DNA of 64,000 bases. Origin: Novosphingobium sp. Chol11 (GTDB lineage: Bacteria > Pseudomonadota > Alphaproteobacteria > Sphingomonadales > Sphingomonadaceae). The stretch is from contig CAMDQO010000014.1 of the NCBI GenBank assembly GCA_945906105.1, positions 1-64,000 of the forward strand, read 5' to 3'. The notes under the pieces are model-generated. The model ran no database searches. It was not told the origin of the DNA and saw only the letters and a list, made by a program, of their open reading frames with translations. Below are positions 30,336 through 38,063 of the stretch, one piece after another. Within the stretch, counting starts at the first letter, position 1. The number at the start of each line of letters is the position of its first letter. The position numbers and the translations under genes are program-made.

Positions 30336-30869
30336 TCAGCCCTTCCACTCGCGCCGTTCTTCGGACTGGCGCAGCACTTCATAGGCCAGTTGCAGCGCTT
30401 GGAAGGCCTTGGCGGCATCCTCGTCACCGGGACGGACATCGGGGTGGACGAGTTTGGCCTTGGTGCGCCAGGCCTTTTTCACCGCTTCGAAATCAGCATC
30501 GGGATCAAGTTCAAGCAGTTCGAGCGCGCGCATTTCATCGCGGCTGCGGCTGCCATCGCCCGATCCGCCCCAGCCATAATGCGCGGCTTCCTGATAACCG
30601 GAATTGTCCCGCGTCTCGTCTGCTTCGCGCGCCGCAGCTTCTTCTTTGGTCAGGCCAGCGAAATAATCCCAGCCATTGTTGTATTCGGCGGCGTGGCGCT
30701 GGCAGAAGTGCCAGCGTTCCGGGCTGTTGGGTGATTTGGGGGCGGGGCAATCGCCGCGTTCGTTGCAGCCGTTGCGATCACACAGCCGCACCGTCACCGC
30801 ATCGCGGGCACCTTCATAGCCACCCCAGCGAGGGAAGCCCCAACTATCTGATCTGCGCGCCCGATTCAT
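30336..30869 (-). CDS. Protein with C-terminal J domain
   Basis: A 177-residue protein whose last 60 residues form a J domain (ALELLELDPDADFEAVKKAW with the HPD motif in KLVHPDVRPGDED), which stimulates DnaK ATPase. The N-terminal 90 residues hold four cysteines and a histidine in CDRNGCNERGDC and WHFCQRHA, possibly a metal site. DnaJ itself has its J domain at the N-terminus, so this is a specialised co-chaperone, a type I know from alphaproteobacteria. The start at MNRARRSDSWG (30869) is chosen; an upstream in-frame ATG (30905) adds an unconserved leader. Confidence 0.88.
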   Translation of the reverse strand: MNRARRSDSWGFPRWGGYEGARDAVTVRLCDRNGCNERGDCPAPKSPNSPERWHFCQRHAAEYNNGWDYFAGLTKEEAAAREADETRDNSGYQEAAHYGWGGSGDGSRSRDEMRALELLELDPDADFEAVKKAWRTKAKLVHPDVRPGDEDAAKAFQALQLAYEVLRQSEERREWKG

Positions 30870-30954
30870 CCAGCCCGAATAGGCGCAGCAGATGGCCTTG
30901 CGCAAGCAGAAGCGCCATCAATCTGTTGTTCAGGATTCTCGGCTATATTGTGCA

Positions 30955-30983
30955 TTGCAATATCTGATAGCAGTGCCTATACT
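30955..30983 (+). promoter_or_regulatory. Housekeeping-type promoter for the 59-codon gene
   Basis: TTGCAA (30955-30960) and TATACT (30978-30983) are spaced 17 bp apart, close to the sigma-70 consensus, and lie 28 bp before the start codon. An inverted repeat, ATATTG-N7-CAATAT, overlaps the -35 element and could be an operator. Confidence 0.6.
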
Positions 30984-31010
30984 AAGCTAGGTGAGCAATT
31001 GGAGAAAGTG

Positions 31011-31190
31011 ATGATGAGCAAGAAACTCGCGCTTTCCTCGGCCTTGTCAGTAATGCTGATGGCTGGTTTTGCGCTTTATGGTGAGCGTGTGGCCGATCTA
31101 TCGCTAGGTGGCGGCAGCAGCTTTGCCTTGCCCGGCAAGATTGAGCTTCCCGGTGTCCCTGCACTGCCGCAGCTTCCGGGACTGCGCTAA
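31011..31190 (+). CDS. Small exported peptide, 59 codons
   Basis: The start ATG (31011, or the adjacent ATG at 31014) follows GGAGAAAGTG. The product has a basic N-terminus and a hydrophobic helix (LALSSALSVMLMAGFALYG), then a short mature part with a repeating Leu-Pro-Gly pattern: FALPGKIELPGVPALPQLPG. A signal peptide or a membrane anchor both fit. A good promoter lies directly upstream and a hairpin downstream, so it is a complete small transcription unit. I recognise no family; it converges on pal. Confidence 0.6.
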   Translation: MMSKKLALSSALSVMLMAGFALYGERVADLSLGGGSSFALPGKIELPGVPALPQLPGLR

Positions 31191-31211
31191 GCGATAGAGC
31201 GGCAACCGGAC

Positions 31212-31259
31212 AGCCCTCCCCCGTCCTTCGACAAGCTCAGGATGAGCGGAGGGAGGGCT
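31212..31259. terminator. Hairpin between the small exported gene and pal, carrying repeat family D
   Basis: AGCCCTCCC (31212-31220) and GGGAGGGCT (31251-31259) form a 9-bp stem. The loop holds CCTTCGACAAGCTCAGGATG and GAGCGG (31225-31249), a dispersed repeat I recall from many sphingomonad genomes. It could terminate both converging transcripts. Confidence 0.6.
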
Positions 31260-31265
31260 AATAAT

Positions 31266-31790
31266 TCAATCAACCGAGACAGTCACCGCGCGGCGATTCT
31301 TTGCCCAGGCATCTTCGTTTGAACCCACCGCGATGGGGCGTTCCTTGCCATAGGAAATCACCGTCAAGCGCCCGGCATCAACCCCCATGCTGACCAGATA
31401 GTTCTTCGCTGCATTGGCGCGCTTGTCGCCCAGAGCGAGGTTGTAATCACGGGTGCCGCGTTCATCGCAGTGGCCTTCGATCGAGGCGCGCTTGCCGGGA
31501 TATTTGATCAGCCACTGCGCCTGTGCGGCGAGGGCTGCGGCATCGGAACTGTCAATATTGTGGCGATCGGTATCGAAATAGATGGTGTCCTGCCCCATCA
31601 AAGTCGTCACGAAGTCAGCCTGCGTGCCGGGTGCCGGGCCGGATTGCACCGTGCCCTGATTGGTATTGGTCGCGGTGGTGACATTGCTGCCGGGATCAGG
31701 CGGCAACTGCTTGGGTGCCTTAGGGGTGCAGGCAGCAAGCGCGGCGCTTGCCGTGAACAGCAGGATGATCGTCCTAGAGGTCTGCAACAT
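31266..31790 (-). CDS. pal: Peptidoglycan-associated lipoprotein Pal
   Basis: A 174-residue outer-membrane lipoprotein. The signal peptide ends in the lipobox LAAC (Cys21), a Pro/Asn/Thr linker follows, and the OmpA-like peptidoglycan-binding domain carries DTIYFDTDRHNID and the SIEGHCDERGTRDYNLALG motif. Pal tethers the outer membrane to peptidoglycan and contacts TolB and TolA during division. It is the last tol gene here; cpoB/ybgF does not follow. The start is the ATG at 31790 with AGGAG upstream; an adjacent GTG is possible. Confidence 0.96.
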   Translation of the reverse strand: MLQTSRTIILLFTASAALAACTPKAPKQLPPDPGSNVTTATNTNQGTVQSGPAPGTQADFVTTLMGQDTIYFDTDRHNIDSSDAAALAAQAQWLIKYPGKRASIEGHCDERGTRDYNLALGDKRANAAKNYLVSMGVDAGRLTVISYGKERPIAVGSNEDAWAKNRRAVTVSVD

Positions 31791-31833
31791 CACTATTTCT
31801 CCTTCGTGCCGGGATTATGTTCCTAAAGCCGAA

Positions 31834-33207
31834 TTACGGCAAGACCGGACCCCATGAGGGATCCGATGCATCAACCGGTGTCGGCAGCTTTCGCTCGTTC
31901 TTGCCGGTTAGATCAACTTGCCACAAGCTGGCGCGTCCTGATCCCTTTTCGGTGCGGAAAAACTGGATGATGCGGCCATTGGGCGACCAGGTCGGTGCCT
32001 CATCCTGCCAACCATTTGTCAGCTGGCGCATTGATGCGCCCGCTGGGCTCATCACCGCAATATGGAAATCTCCGGCAATATAGGTGAAGGCCACCTGATC
32101 GCCGCGCGGGCTCCATTCGGGTGTGGCGGCGCGGCCGCCGAAAAAGCTGATGCGCTTCTGGTCGGTGCCATCGGCATTCATGACATAGACCTGCTGGCTG
32201 CCGGAACGATCGCTTTCAAACACGATCTTGCTGCCATCGGGCGAATAAGAGCCGCCGACATCAATGCCGGGGCCGTCGGTCAGCCGCTGGGCCTGCCCGC
32301 CCGCCGCTGAAACCCGGTAAACATCCGTGTTACCGCCGATGGCCATCGAATAGAGAATCCACCGGCCATCGGGGGACCAGCGCGGGCTGAAGGTCGGATT
32401 GCGGCTTTGCGTGACCAGCCGCTGCTTGCCAGTCTCCGTATCATAAATATAGATTCGCGGATTGCCGTTGAGGTAACTCAGATAGACGATCTGCTTGTAA
32501 TCGGGCGAATAACGCGGGGTCAGCGCCAGAGCCTGACCGGTAGTGATGAAGCGGTGGTTCGCGCCATCAGAATCCATGATCGCCAGCCGCTTGACGCGGT
32601 GATCCTTGGCCCCGGTTTCGGCGATATAGGCGATCTTGCTATCAAAGAACGGACTCTCGCCCGAAAGCCGCGAATAGACGAGGTCAGCACATTTATGCGC
32701 CGCGCGCCGCCATTCCGAAGGGCCAACCACCCATGCGCCCTTCACTAGCTGTTGGCTGAGCGAAACGTCATACAGGTAACAGCCGACGGTGATGTTGCCA
32801 TCGCCATTGGCCCGAACAAAGCCGTGAACCAGCATATCCGTGCCCTTGCCCTGCCAGCTGGGGAAATCGGGTGCATTGATCTGCGCCATCGAAGGCGTGG
32901 GCAGCGCGTCCGGGCCGGTGGGCTTGAACAGACCGTTGTTCTTCAGATCATCGGTGATCACCCGTACCAGCGCCTTGCCAAGCCCGGCAGTGGAACCGGC
33001 GCTGGCCTGTGTGGCCACATCGGCATTGGTCGGGAATGTCGGGATGGCAATGCCGAGATCCTGCCATGCGGCTTCATCGGAAACGGTTCCGGTAAGGCCT
33101 TCCTCCTCCGTTGACTGCGAGGCTGGCTGTGCAGGTGGAACCGTTGGTTGAGCCGCCAAAGGCGAAGCGAGCATGAGTGCTGCCAACGGCATGATTTTCA
33201 AGATCAT
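31834..33207 (-). CDS. tolB: Tol-Pal system protein TolB
   Basis: A 457-residue periplasmic protein with a signal peptide (ALMLASPLAAQ). A Pro/Gln-rich N-terminal extension is followed by the TolB N-domain (KALVRVITDDLKNNGLF) and a six-bladed beta-propeller with repeats such as PRYSPDYKQIVYLSY, PRWSPDGRWILYS and GSYSPDGSKIVFESD. TolB links Pal with TolA. Its ATG overlaps the end of tolA by 4 bp. Confidence 0.96.
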   Translation of the reverse strand: MILKIMPLAALMLASPLAAQPTVPPAQPASQSTEEEGLTGTVSDEAAWQDLGIAIPTFPTNADVATQASAGSTAGLGKALVRVITDDLKNNGLFKPTGPDALPTPSMAQINAPDFPSWQGKGTDMLVHGFVRANGDGNITVGCYLYDVSLSQQLVKGAWVVGPSEWRRAAHKCADLVYSRLSGESPFFDSKIAYIAETGAKDHRVKRLAIMDSDGANHRFITTGQALALTPRYSPDYKQIVYLSYLNGNPRIYIYDTETGKQRLVTQSRNPTFSPRWSPDGRWILYSMAIGGNTDVYRVSAAGGQAQRLTDGPGIDVGGSYSPDGSKIVFESDRSGSQQVYVMNADGTDQKRISFFGGRAATPEWSPRGDQVAFTYIAGDFHIAVMSPAGASMRQLTNGWQDEAPTWSPNGRIIQFFRTEKGSGRASLWQVDLTGKNERKLPTPVDASDPSWGPVLP

Positions 33208-34079
33208 TGCGACAATTTCCTGTCAAAGCGGAAGGCGGATACCTTCTTCCATGCGCTGTAATACTGGCTTGGGAGGCTGAATGGCGAGGCCAGCCTAACG
33301 GACCGCATTGCCTCTTCGTAGTGCCGCTTAGCCTGCTGCTTGTTCGAATCTGTGACACCTTCCTGCCGAATAAGGCGCGGATCCCCGGCTAGGTTGCCAT
33401 CGGCATTAAGATCCCAAGCCAGAATTGTAACGAGCTTATCGGTATCAACGCCTTGCGGCACCCGGCCTTGGAAAAATGGCCTGATTTCGCGCGCAATAGC
33501 GCCCTCTAAACTCGCCCGGATTAGCGGCGTCACAGCCGGTCCCGGAGGGGTTTTCGCCTTGCCATTGCCCACGCTTCCCGGAAGGAAATCCGCACCGATC
33601 TTACTTCCACCACCCGGTTTCTTGCCCTGATTGGGAGCTGGCGGCAGGAAATTATCGCCGATCCGCTGGCGCGGGGGCTGCGGTCGGGCAGCGACTGGCG
33701 TGGGGGCTGGTGGCATACGCTTCTGAACTTGTGGCGCGGGCGGCATCGGACGTTTTTGCACCGGCTGCGGAACAGGACGGGGAGGCGGTGGAGCAACCTT
33801 TGGCTCGGGGCGAGGCAGTGGAATGGGTGCGGCCGCAGGTGCAGGGGCCTGGGCCGGTTGTTCCGCCAATACGGGAGCCTCGGCGGTTCGCGCTTCTTCC
33901 ACGCTCGGTGATCCTGCCTGAAGGCCCACCTCATCAGACAAAGTCACCGTCACCCGCTCCACTTTGGGTGGCGGCGCGGGCTTTGGCATCAGCACCAGCG
34001 CCGCGATCAGCCCGCCATGCGCCAGCAAGGCCAGCGCCAACCCGGCGAAGTCTTCCTGACGGATGCGGCTGAATGACAT
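33204..34079 (-). CDS. tolA: Cell envelope protein TolA
   Basis: A 291-residue inner-membrane protein spanning the periplasm. An N-terminal helix (FAGLALALLAHGGLIAALVL) carries the Ser-His-type contact region for TolQR. A long Pro/Ala/Lys-rich stretch (about 55-175) takes the place of the helical domain II of enterobacterial TolA. The C-terminal TonB/TolA-like domain includes EGAIAREIRPFFQGRVPQG and ends near SAWKKVSAFRFD. Start at ATG 34079; an in-frame TTG lies two codons upstream. The proline-rich spacer is typical of sphingomonads. Confidence 0.9.
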   Translation of the reverse strand: MSFSRIRQEDFAGLALALLAHGGLIAALVLMPKPAPPPKVERVTVTLSDEVGLQAGSPSVEEARTAEAPVLAEQPAQAPAPAAAPIPLPRPEPKVAPPPPRPVPQPVQKRPMPPAPQVQKRMPPAPTPVAARPQPPRQRIGDNFLPPAPNQGKKPGGGSKIGADFLPGSVGNGKAKTPPGPAVTPLIRASLEGAIAREIRPFFQGRVPQGVDTDKLVTILAWDLNADGNLAGDPRLIRQEGVTDSNKQQAKRHYEEAMRSVRLASPFSLPSQYYSAWKKVSAFRFDRKLSQ

Positions 34080-34088
34080 GGGCAAAAC

Positions 34089-34538
34089 CTAAGGTGCTGC
34101 AACTGAACCGCTGGTGACCAGCGAAATCGCCTTGATCCCGGCATGGTTCATCTCACCCATCACGGCCATGACCTGTCCGTAAGGCAGTATCCGGTCAGCG
34201 CGGAGCGTCACTTGCGGCGGCTGCGCAGTCCCTGCCGAGGCGATTGCCACCAGTCGCTCAGTAAGCTCACCGGGGGCCAGTTCCTGCTCGTCGAGATAGA
34301 TCCGGCCATCGGCAACCATGGATATGGTAATCTGCTGCGGTTCTTGCGGCAGGGCATTGGCGTTGCTTTCGGGCAGATCAACCGGAACCCCGGTGGCCAG
34401 CAACGGCGCTGTCACCATGAAGATCGCCAGCAGCACCAGCATGACATCGACCAGCGGGGTGACGTTGATTTCCGCCATCGGCGCGCGCCCGCCCCGGCGC
34501 GAGCGGCGGCGTGTGCTGCTGGCAAAACCCATCGCCAC
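34089..34538 (-). CDS. tolR: Tol-Pal system protein TolR (ExbD family)
   Basis: A 149-residue protein with one membrane helix (VTPLVDVMLVLLAIFMVTAP) whose aspartate in the helix is the proton-relay residue of TolR/ExbD. The periplasmic domain follows (VDLPESNANALPQEPQ). The GTG at 34538 shares a base with the tolQ stop (TAGTG) and has GGAGG 7 bp upstream, which favours it over the ATG two codons later. Confidence 0.95.
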   Translation of the reverse strand: MAMGFASSTRRRSRRGGRAPMAEINVTPLVDVMLVLLAIFMVTAPLLATGVPVDLPESNANALPQEPQQITISMVADGRIYLDEQELAPGELTERLVAIASAGTAQPPQVTLRADRILPYGQVMAVMGEMNHAGIKAISLVTSGSVAAP

Positions 34539-35245
34539 TATTCGGCCTCCAGTTCGCGGCTCAGCGTGGCGTGGAAGCGATCAGCAAAGCGTTGCAGGCG
34601 GGATTCAAAGCCGTTCACCTTCAGGCTCAACCGGTTATAGGCGATCACCGCCGGGATGGCCGCGAACAAGCCGATGGCGGTGGCAAACAGCGCTTCGGAC
34701 AATTCCGGTGCGACCTTGGCCATAGTGAAAGCCCCGTCGGCATAGGACGAAAGCGTGCGCATGATCCCCCAGACCGTGCCGAGCAAGCCCACGAAAGGAG
34801 CCGCCACGCCGACCGTGGCAAGGATATTGAGCCGCGCGGCGAGCTTGTCCGCTTCAGCTTCCACCACGGTGTTCATCGCCAAAGCCAGCCGCTGGCGAAT
34901 GCCCTCACGGTCAGGCTTGCGCGAAGCCATCGAACGCTTCCACTCGCCCAAGGCCGCACCGGCAACCCGCGACATCGGCACATCGCCTTTGGTCTTTTCC
35001 GCGTGGAAGCCCTCAATATCCTTGGCCTCCCAGAAATCAGACTCATAGGCTTTGCTGCGGCGGTTAAGCCGGGCCATCCGCCAGATAAAGGCAAAGATCG
35101 TGGTCCACACCCAGACCGAAGCGAGCAGCAGGCCGCCCATGATGATCTGCACGATCACATCGGCGCTGAGAAACAGCTTCACCGGATCGAGATTGGCCGG
35201 AGCAGCGAGTTGTGCACCGGCAGCAAGAAGGGGCAGAATGATCAT
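34538..35245 (-). CDS. tolQ: Tol-Pal system protein TolQ (MotA/TolQ/ExbB family)
   Basis: A 235-residue proton-channel protein with three helices: one near residues 25-50 (IVQIIMGGLLLASVWVWTTI), and two in the C-terminal half (ILATVGVAAPFVGLLGTVWG and EALFATAIGLFAAIPAVIAY). With TolR it energises TolA. The start MIILPLLAAG (35245) is taken; the reading frame is open further upstream, through ybgC, but that part is not protein-like. The ATG overlaps the ybgC stop by 4 bp. Confidence 0.95.
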   Translation of the reverse strand: MIILPLLAAGAQLAAPANLDPVKLFLSADVIVQIIMGGLLLASVWVWTTIFAFIWRMARLNRRSKAYESDFWEAKDIEGFHAEKTKGDVPMSRVAGAALGEWKRSMASRKPDREGIRQRLALAMNTVVEAEADKLAARLNILATVGVAAPFVGLLGTVWGIMRTLSSYADGAFTMAKVAPELSEALFATAIGLFAAIPAVIAYNRLSLKVNGFESRLQRFADRFHATLSRELEAE

Positions 35246-35703
35246 TCGGTTTCCGTGGCTGTTGGAGCAATGGTGGCAAAGGCAGCGCGCCAGAGCGCGG
35301 GCTGGCGGCGGGGGCGACCGTCCGGCCCGACAAAGCCGACCCGAAGCCGCGCATCGACGAGTAATTTGCCCTGCCTGAACGCCTGCTGATGCATCCGGCA
35401 CGAGGCGGCGCGCAGTTCCACCGCGCGGCTTTCAATCAGCACCTCATCATCAAGCCGTGCCGGGGCGTGATAGCGCAAGGTAAGCTCTGACACGGCATAG
35501 GCACCCCCGCCCGCCTCAAAAACAGCGCGCTGATCGATGCCGAGCAGGCGCAACATATCTGACCGCGCGCGTTCGAACCAGCGCAGGTAATTGGCGTGAT
35601 AGACCACGCCCGATAGATCGGTGTCCTCAAAATAGGCGCGCACCGCGAAACGGTGGAGCGGGCCATCAAACAGGCCGGAGGAGGGTTGGGGATGCAGCGC
35701 CAT
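35242..35703 (-). CDS. ybgC: Tol-Pal-associated acyl-CoA thioesterase YbgC
   Basis: A 153-residue hotdog-fold thioesterase. The catalytic motif is RAYFEDTDLSGVVYHANYLR with the Asp and the YHANY block, followed by WFERARSDMLR. YbgC hydrolyses short- or long-chain acyl-CoA and is nearly always the first gene of the tol-pal operon, as here. It overlaps tolQ by 4 bp. Confidence 0.94.
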   Translation of the reverse strand: MALHPQPSSGLFDGPLHRFAVRAYFEDTDLSGVVYHANYLRWFERARSDMLRLLGIDQRAVFEAGGGAYAVSELTLRYHAPARLDDEVLIESRAVELRAASCRMHQQAFRQGKLLVDARLRVGFVGPDGRPRRQPALWRAAFATIAPTATETE

Positions 35704-35813
35704 GCCGGTTAACCATTAGCCCCGTGCCGAGTCGCAGGGCAAGCACTTGCAAGCAATCGGCGCAATTTCTGACACTGTTTGTCACGCACAGCGCACGACT
35801 TAGCGCTGATCGC

Positions 35814-36197
35814 TCAGCTTTCCAGCGGCACCATCTGGTAAAATTGCCGTCCGCCAAACAGATGGACATGCAGATGCGGCACTTCCTGATGGCCGTGCCT
35901 GCCAATGTTGGCGAGCATCCGGTAGCCGGGATCGACCAGCCCGGCTTCGCGCGCCACCTGCCCGACAGCGCGGATGAAACCGGCGATTTCGTGCTCCGAG
36001 GCCTGCTCGCTGAAATCATCCCAGCTGACCCAAGCCCCCTTGGGGATCACCAGAAGATGCACCGGGGCCTGCGGATTGATGTCATGAAAGGCGAGAGCAA
36101 ACTCATCCTCATAGACCTTGTTGCAGGGTATCTCCCCGCGCAGGATCTTGGCGAAGACGTTACCCGGATCATAGGGTGCGCGTGGATTGATCGGCAT
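35814..36197 (-). CDS. HIT-family (histidine triad) nucleotide-binding protein
   Basis: A 127-residue HIT protein. The triad is VPHLHVHLF with His108, His110 and His112; the N-terminal FAKILRGEIPCNKVYED and the LLVIPKGAW segments are standard for the HinT branch. HinT enzymes hydrolyse AMP or GMP phosphoramidates, such as AMP-lysine. The start shares a base with the hisE stop, so it is the tail gene of the his cluster. Confidence 0.94.
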   Translation of the reverse strand: MPINPRAPYDPGNVFAKILRGEIPCNKVYEDEFALAFHDINPQAPVHLLVIPKGAWVSWDDFSEQASEHEIAGFIRAVGQVAREAGLVDPGYRMLANIGRHGHQEVPHLHVHLFGGRQFYQMVPLES

Positions 36198-36517
36198 CAG
36201 TCAGCGTTCCTTGCAGCCTTTTCAGCAATTCCCGACACGCCTTCGCGCCGATCAAGTTCAGCCAGCACTTCACCCAGCGGCACGCCCTTGGCTTGCAGCA
36301 GCACGATCAGGTGGAACAGCAGGTCCGCCGCTTCGCCCACCAATTCGGCGTGGTCGCCAGAGAGCGCGGCAATGACAGTTTCAACCGCCTCTTCGCCCAG
36401 TTTCTGAGTGATCTTGGGCAGGCCTTTGGCGTTGAGCTTTGCGACATAGCTTGATGCCGGATCAGCGCCGCTGCGCAAGGCAATCGTGGCTTCGAGGCGG
36501 GATAGGGTATCGCTCAT
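36197..36517 (-). CDS. hisE: Phosphoribosyl-ATP pyrophosphatase
   Basis: A 106-residue enzyme of the second step of histidine synthesis (PR-ATP to PR-AMP). The MazG-like motif KLGEEAVETVIAAL with EAADLLFHLIVLL supplies the Mg-binding glutamates and aspartate. I start at MSDTLSRLEATI (36517); the frame is open for 34 more codons upstream but this part is not conserved. It is separated from hisF by the PEP-CTERM gene and a repeat, and it is coupled to the HIT gene downstream. hisI is not in the window. Confidence 0.95.
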   Translation of the reverse strand: MSDTLSRLEATIALRSGADPASSYVAKLNAKGLPKITQKLGEEAVETVIAALSGDHAELVGEAADLLFHLIVLLQAKGVPLGEVLAELDRREGVSGIAEKAARNAD

Positions 36518-36578
36518 GCCGCAAGCCATGCTGCCACTGGCAAAATGCGTCAAGCGGAATGGGATAGGAGCGAGGCGG

Positions 36579-36800
36579 TTATTCCTCGTCCCCGTCACTC
36601 TTGTCATCACCCGGCTCATCTATGCGACGACGCATCGCGGCGCGCCTGCCAATGAGCAATCCCGCCACACCCAGCGCAAACAGCGCCAGATCGGTCGGTT
36701 CAGGAATCGTCACCTGCCCCTGACCCGTCGGTTGATCCGCCATCAGCACTGCCGGGAAGGCACCGAGCAGCAAAACGGAAACAAGATGGATGGAGGCCAT
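36579..36800 (-). CDS. Mini PEP-CTERM sorting-domain protein
   Basis: A 73-residue protein made of a signal peptide (MASIHLVSVLLLGAFPAVLMA), only about ten mature residues, a PEP motif in IPEPTDLAL (Pro33-Glu34-Pro35), a hydrophobic helix to residue 50, and GRRAAMRRR. An acidic tail DEPGDDKSDGDEE follows, which is unusual because PEP-CTERM signals usually end at the basic cluster. Exosortase cleaves such signals; no exosortase gene is in the window. The ribosome-binding site is weak. It lies between hisF and hisE on the same strand. Confidence 0.6.
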   Translation of the reverse strand: MASIHLVSVLLLGAFPAVLMADQPTGQGQVTIPEPTDLALFALGVAGLLIGRRAAMRRRIDEPGDDKSDGDEE

Positions 36801-36935
36801 GCAAGGGTTAACGCAAGCCCTGTGCCAGCAATGGGCTTGCCGGGAAATCCGGTGGACTCAGTGGTTAACAGGGAAGTCGGGAAAACGGCGCCTGTAAGCC
36901 GTGCCGACTCATTTGAGCATAATCACCAGACTTCA

Positions 36936-37028
36936 TTCGTCATTGCGAGGCCAAAGGCCGAAGCAATCCAGAGCCGTTGCGCGTGACGCTCTGGATTGCC
37001 GCGTCGCTTCGCTCCTCGCAATGACGAA
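36936..37028. repeat. Dispersed palindromic repeat, family B, copy 1
   Basis: Outer arms TTCGTCATTGCGAGG and CCTCGCAATGACGAA (15 bp, perfect) enclose inner arms CAATCCAGAGC and GCTCTGGATTG. Copy 2 is at 41965-42047. The core (CATTGCGAGG, GCAATCCAG) is a repeat I recall from many bacterial genomes. Confidence 0.85.
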
Positions 37029-37070
37029 GCGATTTGGGGACGAAGCGATTTGGGGACGAAGCGATTTGAG
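37023..37070. repeat. Three tandem 16-bp repeats after hisF
   Basis: GACGAAGCGATTTGGG occurs at 37023-37038 and 37039-37054, and again at 37055-37070 with one change (GAG for GGG at the end). The array begins inside the right arm of the family B palindrome and ends 4 bp before the hisF stop codon. Confidence 0.9.
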
Positions 37071-37074
37071 GTCA

Positions 37075-37833
37075 TTAACCCCTTGCGGGCAATCCAGCCG
37101 CTCGCAGCGCCGCGTGGGCCTCGGCTATCGAATAGGTGCCGAAGTGGAAGATCGAGGCGGCAAGCACCGCGCTGGCATGGCCCTGCGTCACGCCTTCGAC
37201 CAGATGATCGAGCGTGCCGACCCCGCCCGAAGCGATCACCGGAATGCGCACCGCATCGGCAATCGTGCGGGTCAGTTCAAGGTCATAGCCCGCCTGCGTG
37301 CCATCGCCGTCCATCGAGGTGACGAGCAATTCGCCCGCGCCCAGTTCTGCCAGCCGCACGGCGTGTTCCACCGCGTCGATACCGGTGGCATTGCGACCAC
37401 CATGGGTGAAGATTTCCCACCTCTTTCCAACTTTGCGCGCATCAACCGAAGCAACCACGCACTGGCTGCCGAACACACCGGCGATTTCCGAAACCACCTC
37501 TGGCCGTGAGACGGCGGCAGAGTTCACCGCCACCTTGTCCGCACCCGCCAGCAGCAGTGCCCGGGCATCCTCCGCCGAGCGCACCCCGCCGCCGACGGTC
37601 AGCGGCATGAAGCAGACTTCCGCCGTGCGCCGCACCACATCGAGCAGGGTGCCGCGTCCTTCGTGGCTGGCGGAAATATCGAGGAAGCACAATTCGTCCG
37701 CCCCGGCAGCATCATAGGCCCGCGCCTGTTCGACCGGGTCGCCTGCGTCCTTCAGGTCAACGAAGTTCACGCCCTTGACCACCCGGCCATCACGGACATC
37801 AAGGCAGGGGATGACACGGATGCGGACGGTCAT
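37075..37833 (-). CDS. hisF: Imidazole glycerol phosphate synthase, cyclase subunit
   Basis: A 252-residue (beta-alpha)8 barrel that, with HisH, forms imidazole glycerol phosphate and AICAR. It opens [20 protein letters not shown] with the catalytic Asp, has VGGGVRS and INSAAV-like VAVNSAAV phosphate-binding loops, and [18 protein letters not shown] with the second catalytic Asp. The start at 37833 (GTCATGAC context) overlaps the stop of the 77-residue gene upstream by 4 bp. An open extension upstream is discarded. Confidence 0.96.
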   Translation of the reverse strand: MTVRIRVIPCLDVRDGRVVKGVNFVDLKDAGDPVEQARAYDAAGADELCFLDISASHEGRGTLLDVVRRTAEVCFMPLTVGGGVRSAEDARALLLAGADKVAVNSAAVSRPEVVSEIAGVFGSQCVVASVDARKVGKRWEIFTHGGRNATGIDAVEHAVRLAELGAGELLVTSMDGDGTQAGYDLELTRTIADAVRIPVIASGGVGTLDHLVEGVTQGHASAVLAASIFHFGTYSIAEAHAALRAAGLPARG

Positions 37834-38063
37834 GACATTACCAAAATATCTATGCCGCCGAACAGAAACGCAGCCGCGAACATTAAATTCCAGCCAGTTG
37901 CTGCCCAAAACGCGCGCGGTCGTTCATTATGGTAGTAGATTGGCCCGAAAATCTTCCAGGGCACAATTGGCGTCATTCTATCAGCGCGCAGTTCCCGCCA
38001 AGTCCACAAGAACATAAAGGCACACGCGGCAATGCTAAATATTCCTAACAGAGCGTCCGTCAT
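37830..38063 (-). CDS. 77-residue membrane protein inside the his operon
   Basis: A 77-residue protein with two hydrophobic helices ([18 protein letters not shown] and [20 protein letters not shown]) around a polar loop [20 protein letters not shown]. Its start overlaps the hisA stop and its stop overlaps the hisF start, each by 4 bp, so it is translated in step with both. Base composition is richer in A+T than its neighbours. I recognise no family. It may be a chance passenger or a partner of the his enzymes at the membrane. Confidence 0.75.
   Translation of the reverse strand: MTDALLGIFSIAACAFMFLWTWRELRADRMTPIVPWKIFGPIYYHNERPRAFWAATGWNLMFAAAFLFGGIDILVMS

Noticed and set aside
36486-36986. 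166-codon plus-strand frame between hisE and the repeat
   Set aside because: It runs antisense to the PEP-CTERM gene and through repeat DNA; the translation is low in hydrophobic order and has no motif.
36936-37028. Family B palindrome as a tRNA or structured RNA gene
   Set aside because: No tRNA arms or anticodon fit; a second similar copy elsewhere shows that it is a dispersed repeat.
37023-37070. Tandem 16-bp units as a CRISPR array
   Set aside because: Units are directly adjacent without spacers and no cas genes are present.
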